Shown: piece by piece, positions 1-5,172 of the stretch
Position numbering within the stretch: position 1 is the first letter of the stretch
Layout of the letters: each line of letters starts with the position of its first letter
NCBI GenBank assembly: GCA_005877345.1
Contig: VBPR01000017.1
Coordinates: forward strand, 1-6,246
DNA: 6,246 bases
Origin: Nitrososphaerota archaeon
Lineage (GTDB): Archaea; Thermoproteota; Nitrososphaeria; Nitrososphaerales; Nitrososphaeraceae
Direction: 5' to 3'
Made by a program: the position numbers and the translations under genes
The notes under the pieces: generated by a model
Database searches by the model: none
What the model was told of the DNA's origin: nothing
The model's input: the letters and a program-made list of their open reading frames with translations, nothing else

Positions 1-185
1 GAGGAGTCACAATTGAAGGAAACTTTACTGCTTCTGACTTTGAAGGTTCGATGAAAGGAAAAGCTCTATCTGATCTTCAATCTGCAATGAGCACTAATGG
101 GACATACGTTAACATACACACAAGTGATCATCCAGACGGAGAGATAAGGGGACAAATCAAGGTTAAAGGCAACGCAACACAGTAG
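1..185 (+). CDS. CHRD-domain protein, 3' end only
   Basis: The reading frame enters from the left edge (first whole codon at 3) and stops with TAG at 183-185, giving the last 60 residues. The stretch around residues 41-55 (YVNIHTSDHPDGEIRGQI) is the typical end of a CHRD (chordin-like) domain, with its N-H-T-x-x-x-P-x-G-E-I-R-G-Q pattern. The domain is a beta-rich extracellular fold, and archaeal and bacterial members are usually secreted or surface proteins of unknown function. The start, any signal peptide and any earlier CHRD repeats lie outside the window. Only nine residues follow the domain, so this is the true C-terminus and there is no C-terminal anchor. The family call is strong; the role is unknown. 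Confidence 0.85.
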   Translation, partial: GVTIEGNFTASDFEGSMKGKALSDLQSAMSTNGTYVNIHTSDHPDGEIRGQIKVKGNATQ

Positions 186-480
186 AGCTTGTGAATTCTA
201 CTACTACAACAAATTGAAGCAAATAGCGTTGAATGCGTGATATAACAAAAATATTCACATGCACCGTCGCCACGGATGACGAAATCGGTGCTAAAACGGG
301 ATACTGATCGTATTAACTAGTTGAAAGCTTTACACTTCTTTAGTTCATACTTTAAAATTACAAATTTACTGCTGGCATGTCGGGATTCGAACTTTGCATA
401 TAGTAGGGTTCTACAAACGAGTATTTCAGTTTTCTTTAAAGTAACGAATAGGAATTGCTTGATGAAAAAATGATTATTTT
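186..480. other. Non-coding gap with GC-rich hairpin
   Basis: I found no plausible coding frame on either strand. The gap holds a hairpin at 261-291: GCACCG (261-266) pairs with CGGTGC (286-291), and TCG (267-269) pairs with CGA (280-282) inside it. It lies about 75 bases after the CHRD stop and is not followed by a T-run, so it is not an obvious terminator. A T-loop-like string, GGATTCGAAC on the plus strand at 383-392, does not fold into a tRNA. Confidence 0.5.
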
Positions 481-482
481 TT
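465..482 (-). terminator. A/T stem-loop at the end of the hydrolase unit
   Basis: AAAAAAT (465-471) and ATTTTTT (476-482) form a perfect 7-base inverted repeat around the loop GATT. It overlaps the stop codon of the small minus-strand gene (TAA at 481-483). On the minus strand it supplies a T-rich stretch of the kind that ends archaeal transcripts. The function is inferred from position and composition. Confidence 0.4.
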
Positions 483-795
483 AGTTACGGTAAGAGTTTA
501 CTTCGACTACGGCTTGAGGTATTCCCTTCTTTAGGTCATCGAGGCTCATTACTGGATGGAGCTCAACATGAGCTCCCATTCCACTAAAGAGGGGTTCAAC
601 CAAAACCGGTATCTGGTCTGCGCTCTGTATATCAACGATGAACGCGGCTACTCTATTGCCATCCGCCTCAAAGAAATATGTTGCTTCAGCCTTTACTTTG
701 TTTATGTATGTCTCAAGTTTACTCAAAAGGTTTGGATCTCGTACCATTAGGTTTCCGGCTTCTGTAGGTATCTTTGCACGTATTAGGAATCTCAT
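481..795 (-). CDS. Small conserved protein of unknown function, second gene of the hydrolase unit
   Basis: The protein has 104 residues from the ATG at 793-795. The open frame runs back to a TTG at 808-810, but the ATG is preferred: it lies 4 bases after the upstream gene's stop (TAA at 800-802), and a GAGG (minus strand, 805-808) sits 9 bases before it, as expected for a coupled downstream gene. The protein is a soluble alpha/beta type: strand MRFLIRAKIP, a helix around 22-35, strands near 38-44 and 48-56, then EPLFSGMGAHVELHPVM at 67-83. It resembles a family of about 90-100 residue proteins with the pattern V/E-P-x-F-x-x-x-x-A-x-V-x-x-H-P-V-M, whose function I do not know; some relatives carry doubtful names such as 'panthothenate synthetase'. 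It appears intact although the hydrolase before it is broken. No catalytic residues are evident. Confidence 0.75.
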   Translation of the reverse strand: MRFLIRAKIPTEAGNLMVRDPNLLSKLETYINKVKAEATYFFEADGNRVAAFIVDIQSADQIPVLVEPLFSGMGAHVELHPVMSLDDLKKGIPQAVVEVNSYRN

Positions 796-799
796 CTTT

Positions 800-1207
800 T
801 TAGGCCTCAATCCAACGAGCAGCTTTGTGTCGAGTCAATAGGAAACGGGATATCAATTCAGCAATTAGCTCACCTTCCTCTTCTAATGCGAAATGTCCAG
901 TATTCAACAAATGGAGTTGTATGTTCTTGAGGTCACGTTGATAAGGAATAGCCCCCTCCTTAGTAAATATGATATCGTTTCTGCCCCAAACTACAAGTGT
1001 CGGTGGCTGATACTTTCTAAAGTACTCTTGCCATTGAGGATATAACGGAGGATTAGATTTGTAGTCATAGAATAGCTGAAGCTGGATTTCATTGTTGCCT
1101 GGACGATCAAGTAGTAACTGGTCATGAACCCAATTGTCAGGACTTATTGCATTTTCATTCTTTACTCCATGTGTATACTGCCATCTAGTAGCTTCGATTC
1201 GTTCCAA
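800..1207 (-). pseudogene. Alpha/beta hydrolase, C-terminal half (frame-shifted)
   Basis: This frame carries the second half of the hydrolase begun at 1644. It reads EATRWQYTHGV at 5-15, then a lid region with ISPDNW, LLDRPGN and FYDY that is typical of the haloalkane dehalogenase/epoxide-hydrolase-like branch. It then has the catalytic acid in VVWGRND (Asp78) and the catalytic histidine in LLNTGHFALEEE (His105). The only start is an in-frame TTG at 1205-1207, overlapping the first half, so separate expression is doubtful. Known relatives continue from FWEPLKAYW through roughly 15 further residues before EATRW; here the two follow almost directly and in different frames. The simplest cause is one deletion of 3k+1 bases, about 43, near 1200-1210. 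No other decay is seen, so the break may be recent, or an assembly error. Confidence 0.7.
805..808 (-). promoter_or_regulatory. Ribosome binding site deciding the ATG start at 795
   Basis: GAGG on the minus strand, 9 bases upstream of the ATG at 793-795, lies within the last codons of the hydrolase frame. It favours this ATG over the TTG at 808-810 and points to translation coupled to the upstream gene. The motif is short, so the call is moderate. Confidence 0.4.
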
Positions 1208-1644
1208 TAGGCTTTGAGTGGTTCCCAGAATTCTCCTAAACCTTCATCATATGCGTTTCCATTCTGCACTATCAAGGATTCAACCTTCTCAGGATGCTTG
1301 ATCGCAAGACGGTAGCCAATTGGTGCACCGTAGTCCATCACGTATAGGCTATATCTTTCTAATCCTATCTGGGTGATGAATTTGTCTACAATCTCGGCAA
1401 GGTGATCAAATGTATACTCGAACTTGTCTACAGGAGGCATGGAGCTATATCCAAATCCGGGATAATCCGGTGCAACCAGATGGAATTTGTCTGCCAAGGC
1501 GGGAATGACGTTCCTAAACATATGCGATGACGTTGGGAATCCATGAAGTAAAAGGATCGTTGGTGCATTCTCCTTGTCTCCAGCCTCGCGATAGAATATT
1601 GTCTGACCATCAACTGTGATGGTTTGATTTTTGATTTTTGTCAT
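1162..1644 (-). pseudogene. Alpha/beta hydrolase (haloalkane dehalogenase/epoxide hydrolase-like), N-terminal half
   Basis: The frame opens with an ATG at 1642-1644, 26-27 bases below a TATA-like box, and encodes a normal hydrolase N-terminus. The oxyanion motif LLLHGFPTSSHMF covers 31-43, PDYPGFGYS covers 59-67, and the nucleophile elbow is YVMDYGAPIGYRLA with Asp104. Aspartate in place of serine is the hallmark of haloalkane dehalogenases and epoxide hydrolases, which cleave C-halogen or epoxide bonds through an ester intermediate. After FWEPLKAYW (139-147) the frame loses family similarity and ends 13 residues later at 1162-1164, while the rest of the enzyme continues in the other frame. 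The 160-residue product lacks the catalytic acid and histidine and should be inactive alone. The whole locus, 800-1644, would have coded about 295 residues. The substrate cannot be told from sequence. Confidence 0.75.
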
Positions 1645-1650
1645 ATATAG

Positions 1651-1664
1651 GATATCTAGATATC
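1651..1664. promoter_or_regulatory. Palindromic operator 1 (hydrolase side)
   Basis: GATATCTAGATATC is a perfect 14-base palindrome. It sits between the hydrolase TATA-like box (1667-1674) and the hydrolase start (1644), so a bound protein would block transcription initiation. The same 14 bases recur at 1689-1702. The likely ligand is the RHH protein encoded next to it, by analogy with other RHH repressors; this is inference. Confidence 0.6.
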
Positions 1665-1666
1665 TA

Positions 1667-1674
1667 TTATTTAA
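1667..1674 (-). promoter_or_regulatory. TATA-like box of the hydrolase unit
   Basis: On the minus strand this reads TTAAATAA. It is centred 26-27 bases upstream of the A of the ATG at 1644, the spacing of an archaeal leaderless promoter. Confidence 0.5.
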
Positions 1675-1687
1675 TTCTATCTAAAAC

Positions 1688-1703
1688 AGATATCTAGATA
1701 TCT
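1688..1703. promoter_or_regulatory. Palindromic operator 2 (regulator side)
   Basis: AGATATCTAGATATCT is a perfect 16-base palindrome containing the same 14-base core as operator 1; the two cores start 38 bases apart. It abuts the regulator's TATA-like box (1703-1710) on the upstream side, where TFB would contact the promoter. A role in autoregulation is inferred. Confidence 0.6.
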
Positions 1704-1710
1704 TTAATAA
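1703..1710 (+). promoter_or_regulatory. TATA-like box of the RHH regulator
   Basis: TTTAATAA is centred 26-27 bases before the ATG at 1733, the same spacing as the divergent hydrolase promoter. This favours the ATG at 1733 over the one at 1718, which has no good A/T-only box at that distance. Confidence 0.45.
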
Positions 1711-1732
1711 ATGGTAGATGAATAGTAAAAGA

Positions 1733-2389
1733 ATGGTAAAGGATCTATTCGTTAGGAATTTCGATGAAAAACTTCATGCAAAAGCGACTCAAATTGCCAC
1801 AAACGATGGTATTACCTTGGCATCAGTCGTAGCAGACGCTGTTGATAAATGGATTAAAAATCATGAAAAAAACCGACACAGACACAATTTAATTTTGTAT
1901 GATAATGAAGCATCTTTAAGTAGATTACTTGATGAAATAGATAAATTAGCGTCAGGTAATTGGTTCAAATCCTCTTGTGGTTCAACAAAACACTATGGTA
2001 TGCAATATCTCAACAAAAAACGCTGGTTTGATGCAACTGCCGGTAATTATGACAAGCTTTTAGAAAATCCGCAAGAAACTGGAAGCAAGGTGTTAGAAAT
2101 AATAGGAAATAAAGTTGGCAATACATTTCCTCTAACAGTTGCTTTTTTAGTTGAAGATCTTGCCCGCGAAGAATCTGTAAAAAAGGCAGTAAAGTTTTGT
2201 GAATGGTATGAAAGAAAATCTCTCCCAGGAATTACCTATTGTATTGCAAACACTAGGAATGTTATAGGCGGATCATTTGATGATCTATTTGAATTGTTTA
2301 ACGCCCATAATGCTGTGTTCTTAACAAAGGGCAACAAGTTATACAAATTACGATTAGATGAAGAAAAATTTTATTCCCTTTTCATTTGA
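1733..2389 (+). CDS. Ribbon-helix-helix transcription regulator with a C-terminal sensor-like domain
   Basis: The start at 1733 gives 218 residues and fits the promoter spacing; the ATG at 1718 would add MNSKR. Residues 3-44 fit a CopG/Arc-type RHH domain: strand KDLFVRNFD, helix EKLHAKATQIATNDG, then TLASVVADAVDKWIKNH. RHH proteins are dimers whose paired strands read palindromic DNA, and two identical palindromes lie just upstream. The remaining ~170 residues form a globular alpha/beta domain beginning HNLILYDNEASLSRLLDEI and ending with ANTRNVIGGSFDDLFELFNAHNAVF. This order faintly recalls MEDS-type sensory domains (DcmR of dichloromethane-degrading bacteria), but I am not certain of it. 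There is no transmembrane segment. The divergent partner is a dehalogenase-like hydrolase, so a substrate-responsive repressor is a reasonable guess. The DNA-binding call is good; the sensor call is weak. Confidence 0.7.
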   Translation: MVKDLFVRNFDEKLHAKATQIATNDGITLASVVADAVDKWIKNHEKNRHRHNLILYDNEASLSRLLDEIDKLASGNWFKSSCGSTKHYGMQYLNKKRWFDATAGNYDKLLENPQETGSKVLEIIGNKVGNTFPLTVAFLVEDLAREESVKKAVKFCEWYERKSLPGITYCIANTRNVIGGSFDDLFELFNAHNAVFLTKGNKLYKLRLDEEKFYSLFI

Positions 2390-2432
2390 ATATGGTTTCA
2401 TTACATTATTTAAAAAGTTCTTCAAATTAATC

Positions 2433-2570
2433 TCAATTAATTCTACTTAAGATACAGGCCTTAACTTCAGCGACCCCTATACTATGATGAATCACGTATT
2501 GCGAGAATTTCTTCCCATCAATAAGAACGATTTTGGTATCAATATTTTTTGCGTACTTTGGATTAGTTGT
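2433..2570 (-). pseudogene. Mrr-type restriction endonuclease, C-terminal remnant
   Basis: A 45-codon open stretch runs from after a stop at 2571-2573 to TGA at 2433-2435. It reads KNIDTKIVLIDGKKFSQYVI at residues 8-27, then HHSIGVAEVKACI. This matches the end of the Mrr_cat domain, where relatives show R/K-I-V-L-I-D-G-x-x-L-A-x-x-M-I-x-x-x-V-G-V followed by a short strand and the C-terminus. Mrr proteins cut methylated foreign DNA. The catalytic core (D...E/QxK) and the start are absent: the DNA further upstream on the minus strand is stop-ridden and AT-rich. There is no start codon, so this is a dead fragment and probably the trace of a lost defence gene. The family resemblance is from memory of the motif and was not searched. 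Confidence 0.55.
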
Positions 2571-2724
2571 TCATACTATAGATACTTCTAAAGTAACAAT
2601 AGAAAATATATTTGAAAAATAAGACGAAATGATATTTCCGTAAAATTAAACATTTTGATTTATATTGTTTTCTGCAATAAAAAATAATGAAATAAATCCA
2701 GAGGTTCGAATGAGTTGGGATGAC

Positions 2725-2760
2725 TAAATAAAAAATCTAGCACATGAATTTTTCCAATTC
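2725..2760 (-). terminator. Terminator-like stem-loop and T-run after the O-methyltransferase
   Basis: On the minus strand, starting about 20 bases past the stop at 2780, GAATT-GGAAA-AATTC (2760-2746) forms a 5-bp stem. It is followed by GATTTTTTATTTA (2737-2725). The T-run fits archaeal termination; the stem is weak. Confidence 0.4.
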
Positions 2761-2779
2761 TTAAACATAGTTACATGCT

Positions 2780-3793
2780 TCATTTGTTACCTTGTATTAC
2801 TCCCATTAATCCAGAACTAGATTGAAAAGTATTGGCATGTTTCCAACCAGCCCTTTTTAGCAATTCAGCATATTCCTCAATTGTTCGTTCTCTTCCCGAA
2901 GCAACGCACATCATATGAATATCAAAAAGCTTTGAAAAATGCGGTTTTTCTGGCCCTGGAACTAAGTGTTCGGCGATAAAGAGTGTTCCTCTATTGGAAG
3001 ACGCTTGATAAATGTTGGAAAGTATATTAACGCATTCGTCATCGGACCAGTCGTGAAGAATCATTTTCAAAATATAGGCGTCTGCAGCAGGAACTTCATC
3101 AAACATATCACCTATTACGTAAGTGCATCTATCTTCTACACCCATTTTCCTTGCCCATAAGAATTCTTTATTCTTAAGTGCCGAATCCAACTCCAATATG
3201 CTGCCTTTAAGGTGAGGATATTTGAGTAGTAAACTGCTAAGCAAGTGTCCTTGCCCTCCCCCAACATCACACAGATGATGTATATTCGAGAAATCATAAC
3301 CGTCAAGTGCCTCTGATATCAAGGCAGTTTGAATACTAGAATAGCTACTCATAGCTTGGTTGAAAACATCTCTATATGGTGGATTATTATCCGTATATTC
3401 AAATAATTTTTGACCATACTCACGCAGAAAAGCGTTTTGTTTACCTTCCCTAATCATGGCAGGTAAATGCTTCCAAAGGGCATAGTGCTCACGGCCTTCC
3501 TCTAACAATGCTATTCCTCTCAAAGTTTGTGGATGGTCTTTTTGAAGAAACTCTCCTTGTATGGTAATTGAAAAGTCGTGGTTTCCATCTTCTATTAATA
3601 GACCGAGAGAACCTAATGCCCTTAAGAGTCGATAAGCCAACGTATCATCAAGATTTAACTCCTTCGCAATGTCTATACTACTTTTTGGAACTGATCTTAC
3701 ACAATCAAAGACACCTAGCCTTACTCCTGCATATAGTATTTGGCTTCTCCATCTACCGAATATGATTTCCAACGTTTTTTCATAGTTTGACAT
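2780..3793 (-). CDS. SAM-dependent O-methyltransferase (Methyltransf_2 family)
   Basis: The ATG at 3791-3793 gives 337 residues, the usual family length. A longer frame back to a TTG at 3856 adds 21 residues without family character and would cover the TATA box. The N-terminal half is a winged-helix dimerisation domain (about 10-75: LYAGVRLGVFD, then IAKELNLDDTLAYRLLRALGSLGLL). The C-terminal half is a Rossmann methyltransferase: motif I DVGGGQG at 176-182, LELD at 200-203, GDMF at 228-231, and KMILHDWSDDE with the presumed catalytic base His247. It ends with FIAEHLVPG and RERTIEEYAELLKRAGW. Such enzymes methylate hydroxyl groups on phenolic, quinone-like or polyketide acceptors; the acceptor here is unknown. 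It stands alone in the cytosol with its own promoter and terminator. The nearest neighbours do not name a pathway. Confidence 0.9.
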   Translation of the reverse strand: MSNYEKTLEIIFGRWRSQILYAGVRLGVFDCVRSVPKSSIDIAKELNLDDTLAYRLLRALGSLGLLIEDGNHDFSITIQGEFLQKDHPQTLRGIALLEEGREHYALWKHLPAMIREGKQNAFLREYGQKLFEYTDNNPPYRDVFNQAMSSYSSIQTALISEALDGYDFSNIHHLCDVGGGQGHLLSSLLLKYPHLKGSILELDSALKNKEFLWARKMGVEDRCTYVIGDMFDEVPAADAYILKMILHDWSDDECVNILSNIYQASSNRGTLFIAEHLVPGPEKPHFSKLFDIHMMCVASGRERTIEEYAELLKRAGWKHANTFQSSSGLMGVIQGNK

Positions 3794-3816
3794 TTCATTT
3801 GTTCTAATGTTGTGAC

Positions 3817-3824
3817 TAAATATA
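3817..3824 (-). promoter_or_regulatory. TATA box of the O-methyltransferase
   Basis: On the minus strand this reads TATATTTA. It is centred about 27 bases before the ATG at 3793, so the message would be leaderless and begin at that ATG. This decides the start against the TTG at 3856. Confidence 0.55.
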
Positions 3825-3903
3825 GTTCTATCACAATAATTTCGATAAATTGACAAATTCTAATTGAAGCAATATCAGTTTTATTTTTGAACAGTTTCTA
3901 GAT

Positions 3904-4056
3904 TTAGAATCTTTTGCCGGTCCAATTAAAAACTACTTCAGTCGCTATTGCGTCGGGAACCATTTGTAAACAATTCGGATCCAAAGCCGAGGAATATGAC
4001 TTAATATTCAACCGGAACTTGTTACCATCAATTGTTTTATGTATGTATAATACGAG
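3904..4056 (-). pseudogene. Unrecognised coding-like fragment, probably a gene remnant
   Basis: Fifty codons are open from just after a TGA (4057-4059) to TAA at 3904-3906, without an ATG, GTG or TTG near the start. The translation looks protein-like: IDGNKFRLNIKSYSSALDPN at residues 9-28, then CLQMVPDAIATEVVFNWTGKRF to the end. It has alternating charged and hydrophobic strand-like segments and balanced composition, unlike the low-complexity AT-rich surroundings. I do not recognise the family. It could be the 3' end of a decayed gene or a small gene with a non-standard start. It lies between the O-methyltransferase promoter and the end of the PPOX gene, in the same direction as both. Confidence 0.35.
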
Positions 4057-4089
4057 TCAAAATATGTAGGCTTTACTTATCTTTAATGC

Positions 4090-4536
4090 CTATCCTGCCT
4101 TTGCTTTTTTAACATTGAACTTTCCTAGTACAAATACAGGTTGTTCAACTCCCCAACTCCACTTCTTCTTGGGGTTAACCCTAATATATTGGGGATTGGG
4201 ATGGTCAGTGTTCTCCATATAACCTCCTTGACGTGTAACTATATCAGCAGTGCCATAGATCCTTATTCCTCTCGGATCCCATGGATCGATACTTTTCAAG
4301 TCATCAACCACAATTGCAACCTTGTTATTTTTCAAAATATTTCTGAATTTTGTCGATTTAAGAAGGTTCATTCCGCCTACATACAGATATTCACCATCAA
4401 AATCAAACCCTACAGGTACAACATCAGGTTGTGCGGATCCTTCTTGTTCTGTAAAGGCTGCAGCTGTAGCTATTCTTGCGAGACGTTGAGACTTTAAATA
4501 TTCTATTTCCTTTTTGGTAAATATCGATTTTACCAT
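4090..4536 (-). CDS. PPOX-class flavin/F420-dependent oxidoreductase
   Basis: The ATG at 4534-4536 starts a 148-residue protein; the frame extends to a TTG at 4563, which would add nine residues of poor character. It is a split-barrel protein of the pyridoxamine-phosphate-oxidase superfamily. FTKKEIEYLKSQRLARIATA covers 6-25, PVGFDFDGEYLYVGG covers 41-55, KSTKFRNILKN covers 60-70, VVDDL covers 76-80, DPWDPRGIRIYGTA covers 84-97, and YIRVNPKKKWSWGVE covers 117-131. This set matches the subfamily named after MSMEG_5819/OxyR, where the Actinobacterial members are assigned to cofactor F420. Thaumarchaea make F420, which is consistent. The protein is expected to be a homodimeric cytosolic reductase with one cofactor per interface; the substrate is unknown. 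It is divergent from the VOC gene, and the 225-base shared region holds two dyads. Confidence 0.85.
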   Translation of the reverse strand: MVKSIFTKKEIEYLKSQRLARIATAAAFTEQEGSAQPDVVPVGFDFDGEYLYVGGMNLLKSTKFRNILKNNKVAIVVDDLKSIDPWDPRGIRIYGTADIVTRQGGYMENTDHPNPQYIRVNPKKKWSWGVEQPVFVLGKFNVKKAKAG

Positions 4537-4563
4537 TTGATAATGAAGAGTAAGCTTTAACAA

Positions 4564-4579
4564 AAGATAAAGTTATCTT
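4564..4579. promoter_or_regulatory. Dyad over the PPOX promoter, candidate operator
   Basis: AAGATAA-AG-TTATCTT is a perfect 7-bp inverted repeat with a two-base centre, 28-43 bases upstream of the PPOX ATG. On the minus strand it contains CTTTATCT, the only TATA-like string near the expected place. The half-site TTATCTTA recurs once at 4706-4713, nearer to the VOC gene. A regulatory role is inferred. Confidence 0.4.
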
Positions 4580-4618
4580 AGCAATTTTTTGATGAAACTG
4601 CTCTCGTAGCAAATTGCC

Positions 4619-4646
4619 AAATTAAAATTCATGACGAATTTAATTT
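4619..4646. repeat. A/T-rich inverted repeat between divergent genes
   Basis: AAATTAAAATTC (4619-4630) and GAATTTAATTT (4636-4646) pair with one bulged A around ATGAC. It lies midway in the intergenic region of the PPOX and VOC genes. It could be a bidirectional regulatory site or chance in AT-rich DNA. Confidence 0.35.
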
Positions 4647-4761
4647 ACGAGATTAAAGAACCAGCTTTATCATCGTGACGGTATCTAACTTTCACATAAG
4701 AGAACTTATCTTACTATCAAATACTTTATTTTGTTTGATCTGTTATATTCATTAGCTTACA

Positions 4762-5172
4762 ATGGAGTTCAGAAAGATTATTGAAACGTCAATATATTCA
4801 TCTCATTTAGAAAAAATGAAAGAATTCTATGTTGATATAATAGGTTTAGAGCTCGTCGCTGAACAGAAAGGCAGGCATGTTTTCTTAAAGACGGATAAAA
4901 ATATGCTTCTTATTTTTAATCACTGGGTAACTGCAGCTGAGAAAGAGACCAGTCATGGAGCACTTACCCCACCTTCAATGGTTCACGTCGCCTTTGAAAT
5001 CGAATCAAACGAATATGAGGAAGCAAGGGATTTGCTGGAAAAAAATAATATACAAATCGAAAAGGAAATAGCGTGGAAAAATGATACCAAGTCCAGATCA
5101 ATTTATTTTCGAGATCCTTCTGGAAACCTTGTCGAATTCATAACCAGAAACTACTGGCAAGTAATAGATTGA
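4762..5172 (+). CDS. VOC superfamily (glyoxalase/dioxygenase-fold) protein
   Basis: The protein has 136 residues from the ATG at 4762, the usual size for one VOC unit with two beta-alpha-beta-beta-beta modules. Module 1 is KIIETSIYSSHLEKMKEFYVDIIGLELV (5-32), then GRHVFLKTDKNMLLIFN (37-53). Module 2 is MVHVAFEIESNEYEEARDLLEKNNIQIE (73-100), then SRSIYFRDPSGNLVEFI (111-127). Likely metal ligands are Glu8, His75 and Glu125; the last two are clear family positions, the first is less certain. The ET-x-x-Y opening and the HGALTPPSMVHVAF segment are as in a common uncharacterised VOC subgroup. VOC enzymes include glyoxalase I, ring-cleaving dioxygenases and antibiotic-modifying enzymes, and nothing here separates these. 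Possible TATA: CTTTATTT at 4725-4732, implying a short leader. Confidence 0.85.
   Translation: MEFRKIIETSIYSSHLEKMKEFYVDIIGLELVAEQKGRHVFLKTDKNMLLIFNHWVTAAEKETSHGALTPPSMVHVAFEIESNEYEEARDLLEKNNIQIEKEIAWKNDTKSRSIYFRDPSGNLVEFITRNYWQVID

Larger units (their letters stand above)
2390..2779. other. AT-rich gap without an intact gene
   Basis: No complete gene is visible on either strand. The only recognisable content is the Mrr remnant at 2433-2570 and, near the right side, a T-rich terminator-like segment for the O-methyltransferase at 2725-2760. The stretch 2571-2724 is very AT-rich with stops in all frames, and I see nothing else in it. Confidence 0.5.

Noticed and set aside
212..222. AATTGAAGCAA shared between 212-222 and 3862-3872
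   Set aside because: An 11-base match with unrelated flanks is expected by chance at this base composition and length.
371..420. Possible minus-strand tRNA or tRNA 3' fragment, from the T-loop-like string GGATTCGAAC and the acceptor-like CTGGCATGT
   Set aside because: The T stem fails after one pair, no matching 5' acceptor strand (TGGCATG-like) is found upstream, and no 5+7+5 anticodon arm can be drawn. A decayed attachment-site remnant is possible but unsupported.
4141..4497. 118-codon plus-strand ORF opposite the PPOX gene
   Set aside because: It lies antisense within a clear PPOX gene and its translation (Ser/Cys/Ile-rich) has no family character.
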